Under the pieces are notes generated by a model. That model was not told the origin of the DNA, made no database searches, and was given only the letters and a program-made list of their open reading frames with translations. Shown in pieces: positions 11,358 to 24,278 of a DNA stretch of 64,000 nucleotides. Numbering within the stretch: the stretch's first letter is position 1; every line of letters starts with the position of its first letter. The translations under genes were made by a program, and so were the position numbers. Origin of the DNA: Cercophora sp. LCS_1 (Eukaryota > Ascomycota > Sordariomycetes > Sordariales > Lasiosphaeriaceae); NCBI GenBank assembly GCA_036250225.1, contig JAPZLL010000023.1, positions 1 through 64,000 of the forward strand, given 5' to 3'.

Positions 11358-14167
11358 CTACTCCAGCCCAATCCATTCCTCCTCGCTCTGAGCATCCCCA
11401 TCTTGCATGATTTCATCCAGGGAAAGGCCTTTGCTTGAAGCCGGAAGCGCCTTGACACCGGCCTCATCGCTTGCAGTCCATTCGAGCACACCGGTCGAGA
11501 CCCCAGAGCCTGCCTTCTCGTTGGCCTGACCTAGGAGGTAGTCAACCATGTAGACGTTCTCATCAGCAAGCCGTCTGATTTCGTCCCTCATTTTGCCAAC
11601 CGCTCGCGCCACAACCCGAAGCTCAACATCGACCTTGCTCCTGTTCGCCGACAACCAAGCGCCGTGCTTGTCGACGAGCGCCTTGATCCACAACAGGCAG
11701 AATTCAATGTGTGGTGACTGTTCCGTTTGTGCCGCTACATAACGCAGCAGCCGTGAGACATAGACCGGCGGGAAGTTTCCGACCACGTGGTTAATGTCTG
11801 TGTAGGGGATCGCCTGGAACACTCTCTGGATCAAACCGGCTTCGTTCAACCGGAATGCCATCACCAGTGCTTTGAGAAAATCCCGCTCCTGCTGCAGGAC
11901 AGCCAAGGTCGAAGCTGGTGTAATCTCCATGTTTAGGTCGAATGGGTCGAACTGAACCGTGCTATCGAGGCTGTAGATCAGCAATCCTTCGGTGGATGCA
12001 GCGCAGAAGGCTGTCCCGTTGGGCGAAAACGCCACCCCGTTGACCCTCACTTCAGCCATTCCCCTCCTCGCCCCAGGGTCACCACGTTTTGAGCCTGGGA
12101 GAGACCGATCAATACGGTCTTCAAGATCCGAAGCCTCTCCGTCCCCGTCTAGTAGACCGCTAGGGCCGGCCTCGGTGAGCAGTTTGCTGTTGAGGAACTC
12201 TTGCGTCCCCGACAGCGATAAGTTGACGCTGACCGTGAATTTTTTGAGAAGCACCATGGTCGTGACAGAGTACAGGCAAATGTACTTGCTGTTTCCACCT
12301 GCGAGCAAACAAGAGCCATCTGTGCTGTAGCGAATGGTACTAAAGTTTTTGGTGCCCGACACGTTCGCAGCTGTCCTTCGGTCCGTGATTCTGCGGCCTC
12401 CGGACACATCCCTGCGTCCATCAACACCAGACACTTGCTCCGCCTCCGAAACCGCCCAGAACGACAGTTGACCATCAAGTGTGGAAACTGCAATTTGTAG
12501 TGAGTCGGGGCGGAATGCAATGTCGAGGATATCCGAATTCAATTGCAAGGGCTCGCTGGTCTGGGTTCTGTCGAAAATGTTCCAAATGCGAGCTGTTCGG
12601 TCCCAACTGCCACTAACCAGCAGGCCGCCGTTTGGTGCAAATGCCAGCGAGGAAACTGGCCCTTCGTGACCAGATAGCCTATCCAGCAATTGGCCTGTCT
12701 GGACGGACCAGATGTGGACATCGAAAGAGTCAACAGACCCGGCCGCTACAACCTCGCCGCTAGGGTCGACTGCCAGGCAAGAGAAAGATAGCCTTTCAGG
12801 TGCCGTAAAGGTCCTAAAGTTTCTGTATCTGATCAAATCCCAGGCTCTGATTGAACCATCCAAGCTGGCCGTGAACAGCACGCTGCCCTTTTTGGCGAAC
12901 TCGCAGGCCGTGACGCCGCTCGTATGTTCGGTGAACGTCACGATGCAAAACCCCGACTCAACATCCCAGACCTTGGTTTTTCCATCATCGGCTGTTGTGA
13001 CGATTCGTTGCCCGTCTGGCGAGTATTCCAGAGCGTTCATCGCATCGAAGTGGCCCTGTTGTTTGAGGATGTAGGACTCGGATTGCCATTCCCAAACCAA
13101 CAACTGCCCGAGCTTCGACGCTCCAAATGCCAGCCACTCTCCGCTCTTGTTGATCGTCACAAAGTCAATCTCGTTTTGGGAGATGCTTAGTGTGTGGATC
13201 ATGTTGAAGTCCGGCATCTCGTAGAGCCCGAACAGACCATTCGAGAAACCGGCCACGAGCAGATTTGATTCTGGGTGGAAGGCTGCGCATCGGAGAGTTG
13301 CGCTATTCTGCATGAAGAAGTGCCTCTTCGTGATTCTCCATCGCTCATCGGAGTCGTCCTCGTCTCGCATTTCCTCCTCTGGCTTGGCTGTGTATTGCCA
13401 CTCAAATACTGCGCCGTCTTTGCTCACGGTGTAAATAGTTTCTTGGTCTTTTGAGAACCAAACACCCACGACGCCCTGTCTGTGGCCTGACAACACTGTA
13501 GGCGTGAAGCCCTCCTCGGCATCCAGACTCCATATCCTTGCTGTTAGGTCCTTGGCGGCGCTGAGGAAAAATCTCGAATCGCTGGACCACTCGATATGGC
13601 GAACATCGTCGAAATGTTGTGTATGCGTGTGATGGCGCACGAAAGGCGCAAACTCGAGGTCGCCTTCGGCGTTCGAGTCCGGCGTCGAGGGTACATGCCA
13701 GACCTCGATTTTCCTCCCAAGCCCAACCACAAAGTGCCGCCCTGACGGGGAAAACGAAAGCGCTGTGACGGCCGACTTGAAGGAAAAGTGGTACAGCACC
13801 ACCCGTCGTTGTACACTCGTTAGAATCGCCTGGCCATCCTCGTCGACCGAGAGGAGGAGATTGCCCTGGGGTGTAAGGCCAATCCTCGAGATGTTCTTTC
13901 GGTGGGAAAATGGGAGTGTGTATGAATTGTTACTGCTCAATGTTTAGTAAGAAGTGCATTCCAGTATTCGTGCGACGTCCCCGTACTCTACCAAGTTAAA
14001 CACAGTGACCCTATTGCCGACAGGGGAAAAAAGATGGGTTCCGTCTGGGCTGAACAGCAGGTTGCCCTGGCAGTAAACCGTTCCCAGCAGGTTTGAGAAC
14101 TGTGTTTCTGTCAGTGAACCACCAATCAAATCCACAAATCCTGTCTCACCTTGAAATCTGTCTTCAT
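11358..14167 (-). CDS. pwp2: Periodic tryptophan protein 2 (UTP-B, SSU processome)
   Basis: Predicted 901 aa from three exons: 14167-14150 (MKTDFK), 14099-13987 and 13932-11358. The joined N terminus reads FSNLLGTVYCQGNLLFSPDG, then VGNRVTVFNLVDNNSYTLPF, as in yeast Pwp2. Two WD40 propellers fill residues about 10-680, with repeats such as LSGHEGPVSSLAFAPNG and VSGSWDRTARIWNIF. The C-terminal Utp12-type helical domain contains DFLKALVMAFRLNE and a lysine-poor, acidic end EEEWIGLE. Known role: the UTP-B complex of the U3 snoRNP/small-subunit processome, which acts in the nucleolus on 5' ETS and 18S pre-rRNA. The second intron uses a GA/GTACGG donor, chosen because only that junction restores the frame and the conserved NLVDNNSY block. 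It is divergent from the septin gene. Confidence 0.97.
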
Positions 14168-14686
14168 GGTCAACTCTGGCCCATTGCGCAGCTAAACACT
14201 CGATCAAGAGGCAGCTGTTTTGCGACAGAGGCACTGCAAAGTGGGATGTCCCTATCGAAATGGCCCGTGCTTCGGCATCCAAAAAATCTTGGGCTCTCAA
14301 CTTTTTAGTGGGTCCCGGAAAATTCTTTCTCCGCTCCCTTACCACGTGCAGCGCTTAGCGAGGGATCCCTGGCGGCCTTGGTGGAGCGAAGCTGTCAGGG
14401 CTCCAAGCTGGGGAAGGTGGAAAAGGGGATTGGACCCACTCACTTTTCCCGCCCCGTTTTTGCTGTAATGTGCCCCGTGCACCCTTCTGTCTGGAAATTT
14501 GACAGGCAAATTCCCCTGAAGCACAAGCTCCCGCCTTCTCCACGATCACCTTGTCAACACCACAACCCAACCTCTAGCCTATCTCGCGAGTTCCTGTACC
14601 TCCAATTGCTCTCTCGCTGGCTGCACGGCGAGAAACTTTCTGTCATTTGTACATTTTTCAGTCTGTGATTGATCCCCAAGTTCAAA
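14168..14686. promoter_or_regulatory. Bidirectional promoter region PWP2/CDC12
   Basis: 519 bp between the two divergent start codons. It must contain both promoters and leaders. No strong TATA motif was picked out. Confidence 0.6.
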
Positions 14687-16003
14687 ATGGCCCCTGCCAC
14701 CGCGGAGAGCGCCTCACCGATTGGCATTGCCAATCTGCCGAACCAGCGGCACAAGATTGTCGCGAAGAGGGGTGCTGCATTCACCATCATGGTCAGAACA
14801 CCCACCTCCAGCTCCTAGGAGCTCCTTCTCACGTTTTGCAGGTTGCTGGCGAGTCTGGATTGGGCAAGACGACCTTCATCAACACGCTTTTCTCCACTAC
14901 CATCAAGAACTATGCAGACCACAAGCGCCGGCACCAGAAGCAGGTTGACAAGACGGTTGAGATTGAGATTACCAAGGCTGAGCTAGAGGAGAAGTTCTTC
15001 AAGGGTACGACTAGGGATTCAAACGGGTATAGGACTGGATCTGACTCTGTCGTAGTTCGTCTGACCGTGATCGACACGCCTGGCTTTGGCGACTATGTCA
15101 ACAACCGCGATTCCTGGATGCCCATCATCGAGTTCCTCGACGACCAGCACGAGTCCTACATGCTCCAGGAGCAGCAACCCCGTCGCCAGGACAAGATCGA
15201 TCTCCGTGTGCACGCTTGCTTGTACTTCATCCGCCCCACCGGCCATACCCTCAAGCCCCTAGATATCGAGGTCATGAAGAGACTCTGCTCCCGTGTCAAC
15301 CTTATCCCCGTTATTGCCAAGGCCGATACCCTTAGCCCGGCAGACTTGGCCAAGTTCAAGCAGCGAGTGAGTAGCGCCTAAGCGATGTCATAGTTGAGTC
15401 GTGCTAACAATTCTTGCTTCTCAGATCCGTGCCGTCATCGAAGCCCAAAGCATCAAGATCTATCAGCCTCCAATTGAGGAGGATGACGAGGCTGCCGCCC
15501 AGCATGCGCGCAGCCTCATGGCCGCGATGCCTTTCGCTGTGATTGGCTCGGAGAAGGACGTCAAGACCAACGATGGGCGCATTGTCAAGGGCCGCCAATA
15601 CTCTTGGGGTGTTGCTGAGGTCGAGAACGAGGAGCACTGCGACTTTAAGAAGCTCCGGTCCATTCTTATTCGTACTCACATGTTGGACCTCATCCACACC
15701 ACCGAAGAGCTTCATTACGAGGCGTACCGTGCACAGCAGATGGAGACTCGCAAGTTTGGCGAGGCTCGCCCGAGAAAGCTTGATAACCCCAAGTTCAAGG
15801 AGGAGGAGGAGGCGCTCCGCAAGCGCTTCACCGAACAGGTCAAGGTCGAGGAGCAGCGCTTCCGGCAATGGGAGCAGAAACTCATCGCCGAGCGCGACCG
15901 CCTCAACAAGGATCTCGAACAGACCCACGCCCAAATCAAGCAGCTCGAAGGAGAGCTCGAGTCAATGCAAGGCAGTGCTGTGCGCAGCCACGGCCGCCGT
16001 TAA
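14687..16003 (+). CDS. cdc12: Septin, CDC12 class (AspC-like)
   Basis: Predicted 385 aa from four exons: 14687-14791, 14842-15004, 15056-15366 and 15425-16003. The N terminus IGIANLPNQRHKIVAKRG matches the CDC12 rather than the CDC3, CDC10 or CDC11 class. The GTPase domain shows the P-loop GESGLGKTTF, switch II DTPGFGDYVNN and the G4 motif AKADT. The septin unique element surrounds WGVAEVENEEHCDFKKLR. The last about 75 residues form a charged coiled coil (EEEEALRKRFTEQVKVEEQ). Septins build heteromeric filaments at septa, branch points and germ tubes; Cdc12 is one of the core subunits. Intron 2 (15005-15055) is 51 nt, in frame and stop-free, so retention would insert 17 residues before VRLTVIDTPGFG. 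Confidence 0.97.
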
Positions 16004-16613
16004 GTCTAGGGCTTCGGATTTGGTAATGCCCCGAGCGGGTATTATACCGGGCTCCAGCGACCACAGCTCGCTCCCTCTTTTACCGTCCAGGTGTGGATTG
16101 GGATCCGGGGCACTTGGAGTGTCGGCGGCCCTATGGGAATCAAAAGTTAGGCCTCATGGATACACTCGAGAGCTGCGGCGTGGCTTTGGTTGGTGGATTG
16201 GTTCGACGCAGGCGTAGTTGCGAAGAGAACGGGTTCCTGGGTTGGCCTTTTCCCCCTATGTTTCGATTTCCCCTATCGAGTGTGGACAGCAACAATATGG
16301 GCTCTGATGAACCTCGAAGGTTTACGAGATGCTTGAAGCTGCCGTTACGAGAACTCGAAAGCCGTTATTTGCCCTCACCTCTCTCGATAACATTTTCCCT
16401 TATCCCCTTTATTTGTTCGTTAGTCACGATGTAATTCAGCCCGCTTTCATGATACCAGATAATGAGAAGGCTGCCGCTTTTCGAAGGGGCGCTTCGCCTC
16501 GGGTAGCGCCATGTCAACTTGGAATTGAATTGTTCAATTGGACCTTATTCTTATCTACCTCTGCTTGCCGTTTCTGGTCCTCAGTGCTGACCGGTGAGCC
16601 GACTCAGCTCCTA
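16004..16613. other. Intergenic, convergent 3' regions
   Basis: 610 bp between the ends of the septin and the mitochondrial kinase genes. Open frames here lack motifs; nothing else was recognised. Confidence 0.6.
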
Positions 16614-18182
16614 CTAGACAGCATCCATGGTCGCCCGTGTCGTCAACTGCTCGTTCTTATTGCCCAGCTTCGATATTTGCAAAAATGCGTCTACTCCGTA
16701 TCCCTCAAGGCTGTGCAGCGCCAGGCTTCCGGCCCAGTATTCAGCATATACTCTGCTCAGGGGCAGTCCCATTCCCAGCCGGAGGTTCGGGGGTCGGCTT
16801 GTGAGCGATGCCAAGGAGCTCTCATAGTTCCTTTCTCCATCGGCACCAATACTGTCGCCTTGTGAAACGGTTTCATTCCCTTCAACTTGCAGCTCCTGCA
16901 TAGTCGCGGCGAGCTTGGGTACTTGCCCCAAATTTGCCAATAACCGCTCACTTGCTGGCCCCTTACTGAAGGACCACATATAGGGAAGAATGTCGTGAGG
17001 TACGCCACCCCCCTGATCCGAAATCCGGATTATGACGTGCTGTGGGCTCTCACAAACGGTCACCTCGACTGGGGGTGGAAGCCGATCTGGGGCGGCTTCT
17101 TTGTCTTTGCGGCGCTGATGCTTCTCTACAACCGCTTGAATCGAGTTTCGGAGAAGCTCGCCGATTATATATTCCAGATGGCTGAGAATGTACGGGAAGC
17201 TGGCGTCGAGATGACCATCGATTTTGATCTCGGGGATGGGCACATCTGGGCCATACGCCCGCCGCAGGATGTCTCTCGTGGTTTCGCCGCATCGCTGAAC
17301 GACGTCCTTGGCAACACACTTGAGAAAAACCTCACCGATGAACTCCGACTCGGAGAGTTTAGCGCCGGGAGAAAACCAGGGTGCGTGGAATGTGTCAGTG
17401 AGTGCCAAATGCTGCTCGGCGATAACCCGGCGAGAAATGCGCTGTTTTGCATATTAGAAAAACAAACCTCAAGTAGTTAGAGACGGGGTATCCTACGGAT
17501 CTTAGAATAGTATTCATGAACTTGTCAAGGCCCATGGGATCCATCAAGCCCGAGCACTCCAATATTCCCCTGGCAAGTTTGGGGATGACAGTTAGGTGCG
17601 CCTTGAGCATGCCACGGATTGTGTTGCAGAAACGATCATTATCCTCGAGGTTTTTAATCTCCTTTACCTTCCGAAAAGTATCGAATGCGTTATAGTATAG
17701 GTCGTAAACTTCATTGATATTGGGGTTGGTTACAACAACGTAGGGCAGTCGCTGCATATCACGGATGCGATGGGATATTCTGAAGCGCAAACAGGGTCAG
17801 CAAGGTTCCCAGCAGCTTAAAACTAATCGCATAGCGAACCTCGTGGGTAGCTCTGTCCGCACATAGTTGGCAGAGCTGATGAGCCGCGATTCTGTCAAGG
17901 AACGGCCAAACACCATAAGCTGCCGCAGGCTGATAGGCCGGGCTTCCTTTGCAACCCATCTAAAGTGCGAGTGTAAGCTTGGAACAACATCCTGAACCTG
18001 AGCGATACACCAGAGACATACTCGTCGAGAACGGAGACAGGACGCCATTTAGGACTTCCATGGCTGTGCGTGTATCGAGTATGGTATCGGATCGGGAGCT
18101 GCCCCGAGAGACGAAGGCTCCCCGCTCTTCTGCTCATCAACCGGACGGGCGCTGTGGCATTGTGAAGCGAAAGTCGAGGCAT
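16614..18182 (-). CDS. Mitochondrial PDK/BCKDK-family protein kinase
   Basis: Predicted 463 aa from four exons: 18182-18022, 17959-17840, 17779-17497 and 17441-16614. The first about 45 residues are Arg/Ser/His-rich, like a mitochondrial presequence. The BCDHK four-helix domain includes ARPISLRQLMVFGRSLTESR and RISHRIRDMQRLPYVVVTNP. The GHKL ATPase domain has the N-box ELLRNSIQAVVE, the G1 box ISDQGGGV and the G2-like GMGLPLSRVYAEYWAG. Such kinases phosphorylate and inactivate E1 alpha of pyruvate dehydrogenase or the branched-chain ketoacid dehydrogenase in the matrix. The family has two fungal types; this one looks closer to the Pkp2/BCKDK-like type, but the substrate cannot be fixed from sequence. 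Introns 2 and 3 use weak donors (GTTCGC, GTAGGA), accepted because they alone keep the frame and the conserved blocks. Confidence 0.93.
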
Positions 18183-19712
18183 ACCGGCTCTGCCATGCGA
18201 AAAGGATCTAGGCTCGGGCGGATTGGAGAAGGTCAACCAACGTAGGAATCTAGGGTGATATAGTCAAGTCAAGAAGAGGGGTGCATGTTGCGAAAGCGAT
18301 GGACTGAGTGCGTAAAGTAGGACCTCATGCCGAGCAGACTCACTGTTGCTGCTATCTCGCAGCTCAAAACGGCCTGTGAGCTGCTGTCCCACACTTTACC
18401 CCACATTTCAGTGCTCGGCCCGCAACCAGCACAAGCCCCAGAAAGTAGCTAGTGCCACAGTGCGGATATGCGGGAGCACTACCCCCACCGTGTGATGAGC
18501 CCTGCCAATGCTTCCCGCAACCGCGTCGGCTCAACCACCTGGACTCCTGCATATCCAGCGGAGTTGGAAGGCGGGGTCAGAGGCTTTGGCTTGACATCGA
18601 TGCCCCCCTCTTCCAGCGTTCGTTGTCATCAAGATGCAAATCTTGACCTCGAAGCTAGGGACGCCTCGATGGCTCTGAGACTCTGCTGGTGGGCTTGGCT
18701 ACCTAGGTAGGGTGGACTCCCGGTCGAAGCACCTGCACATGGCTTTGAGAGACATCAAGGCGTATTTGCAACTCCCTAGAGACAAGAGTGCTTCGCAAAC
18801 AACCTTGAAGCTTAACCTTTCCACATTGTCGCTCCGGCCGAGAATCAGCCTTCTGCAAGAGTGAATGGTGCCCGAGTTATCCCATGGTTGTTACCTGTCA
18901 GCTGCATGAAGACAGGAGCCCGCCACTGCCTCAGCTCAGGAGCTTCCAGATGGTTTTCCTGCCGTGTCAAGGCCGAAATTGAAGCCTAGACATTTCCTTT
19001 GTGCTGGGAATGGGCCTTTGCTGCTTGCTGTGATAACTAGGCTGGGCGGAGGGGATACCCAACGTCATTGGAGGGGCAGCCTCAAAAGCGCCCCAATGTC
19101 TTTGGGATCAAAAATTGTTTGAGGGTACCGAATCCAGGCAGCCAGGCCCCGCAAACTTGGCAGGGTATGCGCTTGCGGGGCTTGTCACCAGAGACACGCC
19201 TGTCGCCGAGCTACCTCTGAAAAAGTGCGCTCTCAACAGTAATCCAGAACAGGTGTGCTCGCTGCGCCTCAAGGAAACACCATTCACCCTGCCTGCGCAT
19301 TTGGAGTTGTTGCTCTCCTACTTTCACCCACCCTCAGGGCCCCTTTGTTGTCTTGCCAGACATTGCGTTGCACCTTTCACGACCCATACTTTTGGTGCTT
19401 ACGTTGCTTCCCCGTCACAGCCGCCTTTGAAGCCGCTCTTTCGTCTTGATCGAATTGCGCAAGGCCAACTGCGAAGACGGCTGCTCCGGGCGGTTCCGTC
19501 CAGCAGGCAAGAGCTGCCAAAACACATCATCAGCTGTGCCTTCCTACTCAACCACCTAGTGATTGACCATGGTAAGTGAGAAATCCACCTAGCCCGTTTC
19601 CAGTGACTGGAGATCGTGCATCTACATCACATCCCTAGCATACAGAGGTTGCCGGCGCCGAGTTGTTGCTTTCTGCCACCCCGCATCACTTCGCAGCCGC
19701 AAATACACCAAG
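18183..19712. promoter_or_regulatory. Divergent intergenic region, kinase/Ubp15
   Basis: 1.5 kb between two divergent starts. A 154-codon open stretch (19115-19579) begins at TTG and has no internal ATG or motif, so I treat it as leader or promoter. CT-rich stretches near 19660-19700 may mark the Ubp15 transcription start. Confidence 0.55.
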
Positions 19713-22700
19713 ATGGAGGGCCCCAAACACACCTCTACCCCGCCAACTCACGAGCCCCATATGCTAACAATCAACGAGGACAACCAAAATCCAGAAGCCC
19801 CTTCTCCGAATGCCATGATCGTGGACGGTCCAGAGGAACATGTGGTCGAGCCGAATGGCACCGAGAGCGACGATGTCGCCATCATCAACCCCGATGCTAT
19901 GGAGACTGATCAACTGCTTGCCAGCGACTGTCAGTACCGCCCAGACTTTCGTTCCCGTCGCCTGTCTTGCTAACTTTGCGATTCAGTCGAGGCATTGAAG
20001 GACACTGTCCTGCCCCCTCTCATGGAAGAACCAAGAATCCTCGAGGATAAAGTCTTCACCTGGACCGTTGAAAACTGGCGAACACTCTCAAAAAAAGAAC
20101 ATGGACCGGTATTCCAGGCCGGCGGCTACCCATGGTTAGTCCCCAATATCTCCTCGGTTGAGAGGTGCCAGTAGGTGTATATGCTGATGTTCCTAAAAGG
20201 CGAATTCTTCTTTTCCCATTCGGTAACAATGTTGACCAATGTTCTATATACTTGGAACATGGCTTCGATACAAACAATATTCCCGAAGATTGGAGCTGCT
20301 GCGTTCAGTTCGCACTTGTGCTCTGGAACCCCAACGACCCTTCGATCTTCTCCCACCATGCGGCGCACCACCGGTTCACTAAAGAAGAAAGCGACTGGGG
20401 GTTCACAAGGTTCCTCGAGATCCGAAGGATGTTCAATACCGCATGGGAGAGTTCAGACAGACCACTCGTTGAGAACGACACAGCGAACATCACTGCATAC
20501 GTGAGGATTGTCGAGGATGAGACTGGAGTCTTGTGGCACAACTTCAACAATTACGATTCCAAGAAGGAGACTGGCTATGTTGGCCTCAAGAACCAGGGCG
20601 CTACATGTTACCTCAACTCCCTGCTGCAATCATTGTATTTCACCAATGCTTTCCGCAAGGTATGGTGGATCTCCTGTTTCCAGCGACGCGGCACTAACAC
20701 GAAGACAGGCCATCTACAAAATTCCCACCGAGAAGGACGAGAGCATGGGAAACAGTGCTTATACACTTCAAAGACTGTTCTATCAACTCCAAACTTCCTC
20801 CACGGCTGTCGGTACAAACGAGCTGACGAAATCATTTGGCTGGGAGACTCGCCACATTTTTGAGCAGCAGGACGTCCAGGAGCTGTCTCGAAAGCTCATG
20901 GAGCACATGGAATCCAAGATGAAGGGTACGGAATACGAAAAGGTCTTACCCCAAATATTCAGCGGGAAGATCAAGACTTACATCTCATGCATCAATGTTC
21001 CCTACGAGTCGAGTCGCGTCGAAGATTTCTGGGACGTTCAACTCAATGTCAGCGGGAACAAGAATTTGCTGGAAAGTTTCCAGGATTACATCAATGTGGA
21101 GAAATTGGACGGAGAAAACCAGTACTTTGCCGGAGAGCAGTACAAGCTGCAGGATGCAAACAAGGGCGTCATCTTCATGGGTTTCCCCGATGTGCTGCAC
21201 CTCCAGCTGAAGCGATTCGAGTACGACATCCAGCGCGATACCATGATGAAGATCAACGATCGGTACGAATTCCCCGAAGAGTTTGATGCGGGTCTCTACC
21301 TGGACAAAGACGCCGACCGGTCAGAATCATGGGAATACCAGCTACATGGCGTCCTGGTGCATAGTGGAGACCTTAATGCGGGACACTATTATGCCTTCCT
21401 GAAACCCAACAAGGAAGGTTGGTGGTATAAATACGACGATGACAAAGTCACCAAGGCCACCAAGCGCGAGGTTCTGGAGGAGAACTTTGGCGGACCCTTC
21501 CGGACGCCTAACGGGCAAATACGGACGACAAGCCAGAAGAAGACCCCGCTGATGAGGCCAAACAGCGCATACATGCTGGTATATATCCGGAAGACCAAGC
21601 TTGATGACATTTTGTGTCCTGTGACCGCTGAAGACACACCGGCGCATCTTCAGCGGAGATTCGCCGAGGAAATCGCTGCCCGCGAGCAGCGGCGCAAGGA
21701 AAGAGAAGAACAGCACTTGTATCTTGGGGTCAAGGTCATTACCGAATCGACTTTCCAGCGCCACGGCGGCACTGATCTTACCTCTTTCGACGCAAATCCC
21801 GAATCAGACCCCGCTGCGCCCAGATTCTTCCGCATACTCCGGACTGCGACGATGGAAGAGTTGGTCAATACAGTGGCATCAGATATTGGGCAGGATCCGA
21901 AGCACGTAAGACTTTGGATAATGGTCAACCGACAGAACAAAACGATCCGTCCAGACCAGCCAGTAATGGACCTACGGCCCACCGTTGAGGAAACGTACAA
22001 CAGAGCGGCCGCCCACCGAGACCTATCGCTCAGAGTTTGGGTTGAAAGGGCGGAGGAGATCAACGCTGAAGGCGAGGCGGTTTGGCCGACATATCAGGGA
22101 CAAATTAATGGGGTCATTGTGAAAAATGACCTCATTCTACTCTTCCTCAAGTGGTTTGATGTCGAATCTCAGTCATTGAAGGGTGTCGGTCATACCTATG
22201 TCAGCAAGGAGAAGAAGGTAGAGGAGCTTATCCCTGTTATCATGAAGAAGATGAATTGGGGCGAGAAGCTACCCAGCGATGAGAAGATCCAACTTTGGGA
22301 GGTACGTCCAGGCCCCGTTCCTCCCCCCAAATAGTGCATGGCTAATGACTTTACAGGAGATTAAGCCCAACATGATTGAAGGCCTCAAGGCGAAGAACAC
22401 GCTCAAAGCGGCAGAGCTTCAAGACGGTGATATTGTCTGCTTCCAGAAGGTGCACGAAAAGAAGTCTTCGAGGTTACCGGGATTGAGTGACAAGTCTTCA
22501 GATGAAGCGTGAGTTAATCTTCACCTTGACTATAATAACACAAATGTTGACAACACACAGGAGCAAACCATCGGATCGTTACGAAGACGCCAAGGAATAC
22601 TACGACTTTCTCTGCAACAAGAGGACCGTTATGTTCGACCCCCATCCTCAAAAGTGTGATGCCCAACAACACCCCGGCTTCCAATTGGTTCTCAACACCA

Positions 22701-23711
22701 AGATCACGTACGACAGACTTGCGGAAAAGGTTGCCGAGGCGCTCGGGGTACCAAGCACGCACCTGCGGTTCTACACAGTCAACGCTACTTCCGGTAACCC
22801 GCGAACCGCAGTGAAGCGAGGACAGAATCAGATCCTACAGATGATCCTCAGCCCAGCCGGTTATGGACAAATGAGTATGAACCAAAGGACGGATTGCCTG
22901 TATTTCGAGGTCTTGGACATGAGCTTGGCGGAGCTCGATACCAAGAAGAGTATCAAGATTACTCTTCTGAGCGATGGCATAACCAAAGAGGTGAGTTGTG
23001 TCCAACCTAGCGATACGATTCTTTTCCTGCATCATGCTGACATGGACGCAGGACCAATACGATGTTCTCGTGACCAAGAGTGGCAACGTCGAAGACTTGA
23101 TCGAGTCGCTAGTCAAAAAGGCCAAAATCCCAAGCGAGGAAGAAGGAGGCAGGATTCGCCTGTACGAAACCAGCAACCACAAATTCTTTCGGGAACTGGA
23201 GCGCACCTACCCGGTCATCAGTATCAACGACTATACAGCAGTCGTTGCTGAGAGGATTCCGGAGGAGGAGCTCGAAGTGAAGGACACAACCCAGTTTATC
23301 TCGGTCTTCCACTTCCAGGGCGAGCCCAGCAGATCCCACGGAATGCCCTTCAGATTCTTGCTAAAAGAGGTATGACCACCGAAAGGTCGAGGGAAAAAAT
23401 GTACTAACTACCCCAACAGCAAGAAAAGTTCTCGGACACGAAGAAGCGGCTAGAGAAGCGGACAGGTTTGAAAGGCAAAAGTTTCGAGAAAATCAAGTTT
23501 GCTGTGGTCCGGAGAGCTACTTATTCTCGGCCTCAATACTTGAACGATGGTAAGTACTTCGCGAGCTGAGCCGAGGCACCTTCTAACAACATGTCTAGAC
23601 GATATCCTATGGGACGTGGCAGCGAACGAGGACGACTTCCTTGGGCTAGACCATGCAGACCGGTCAAGGACGCTTAGGAGTGGCGTTGGGGACTTGTTTC
23701 TCAAAGGATAG
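19713..23711 (+). CDS. ubp15: Ubiquitin carboxyl-terminal hydrolase, USP7/Ubp15 type
   Basis: Predicted 1186 aa from nine exons: 19713-19929, 19987-20134, 20200-20659, 20709-22301, 22357-22508, 22561-22990, 23052-23369, 23420-23549 and 23599-23711. An acidic, disordered N end (about 1-75) is followed by a MATH/TRAF-like domain (from about 93, FTWTVENWRTL). Then comes the USP catalytic core with the Cys box NQGATCYLNSLLQSLYF (Cys near 258) and the His box LVHSGDLNAGHYYAFL (His near 501). The C-terminal half carries USP7-type ubiquitin-like (ICP0-binding) repeats, for example HVRLWIMVNRQNKTIRP. The order MATH-USP-UBL is diagnostic of USP7/HAUSP, budding yeast Ubp15 and fission yeast Ubp21/22. 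Expected role: deubiquitination of nuclear, endocytic or peroxisomal targets; which of these cannot be told here. Confidence 0.96.
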
Positions 23712-24278
23712 ATGCCTCAAGGCGTGGCAATGCAGGCCTCTGGATATAGCTCTTTTCTGCGTTTATTGTTTAGGTCTGCGGCCTTTGCTGCGTCTCTTGG
23801 TTGAAAACGGCATTTCTAGGTGTGGTTTTCTGGGTTTGTCCTCGGTCCTGCGATGGCAGGGAAGAAGGAATGTTGGGATACGGACATTGTAGGAACGGTA
23901 TGACTAGCACGGGCACCCCGCAGGCCCGGAGATATACAGGCCACTGAATAGCAATTAGACGCGCTCTGGTTTGTCTTTGTGCTGTGGTTTGATCATTGTC
24001 AAACTCGAAATCGGTGCAGGGTGTTCCGTGGTTGTGCAACCGGCCTCGGGAATGATCGGGGATCGACCGGCTACCGGCCCCACCTGCCGACGTTGCTTGC
24101 AAGGATCAATGATCAGCGGTAAGAAACGGCAGAAATTATTTCCGATAAGGAAGTTTGCGATAACACAATTGTCCATCTACCCACCCAGTCTGCACTCCCC
24201 GTGGCGACACCCAGCGAAACGACCCTGACCTGGAGATATCACAAGGAGTCGATACCAAGTCGCCTAATACAACCAAAC
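23712..24278. other. Intergenic, 5' of tim22
   Basis: 567 bp holding the 3' end of the Ubp15 gene and the promoter of tim22. No motif was recognised. Confidence 0.6.

Noticed and set aside
15543..16217. 224-codon plus-strand frame
   Set aside because: Out-of-frame shadow of septin exon 4, Ser/Arg-rich because of the coiled-coil codons.
16329..16865. 178-codon plus-strand frame
   Set aside because: Runs into the antisense of the mitochondrial kinase gene and shows no conserved block.
19115..19579. 154-codon frame before the Ubp15 gene
   Set aside because: Begins at TTG, has no internal ATG and no motif; not a credible upstream gene or uORF.
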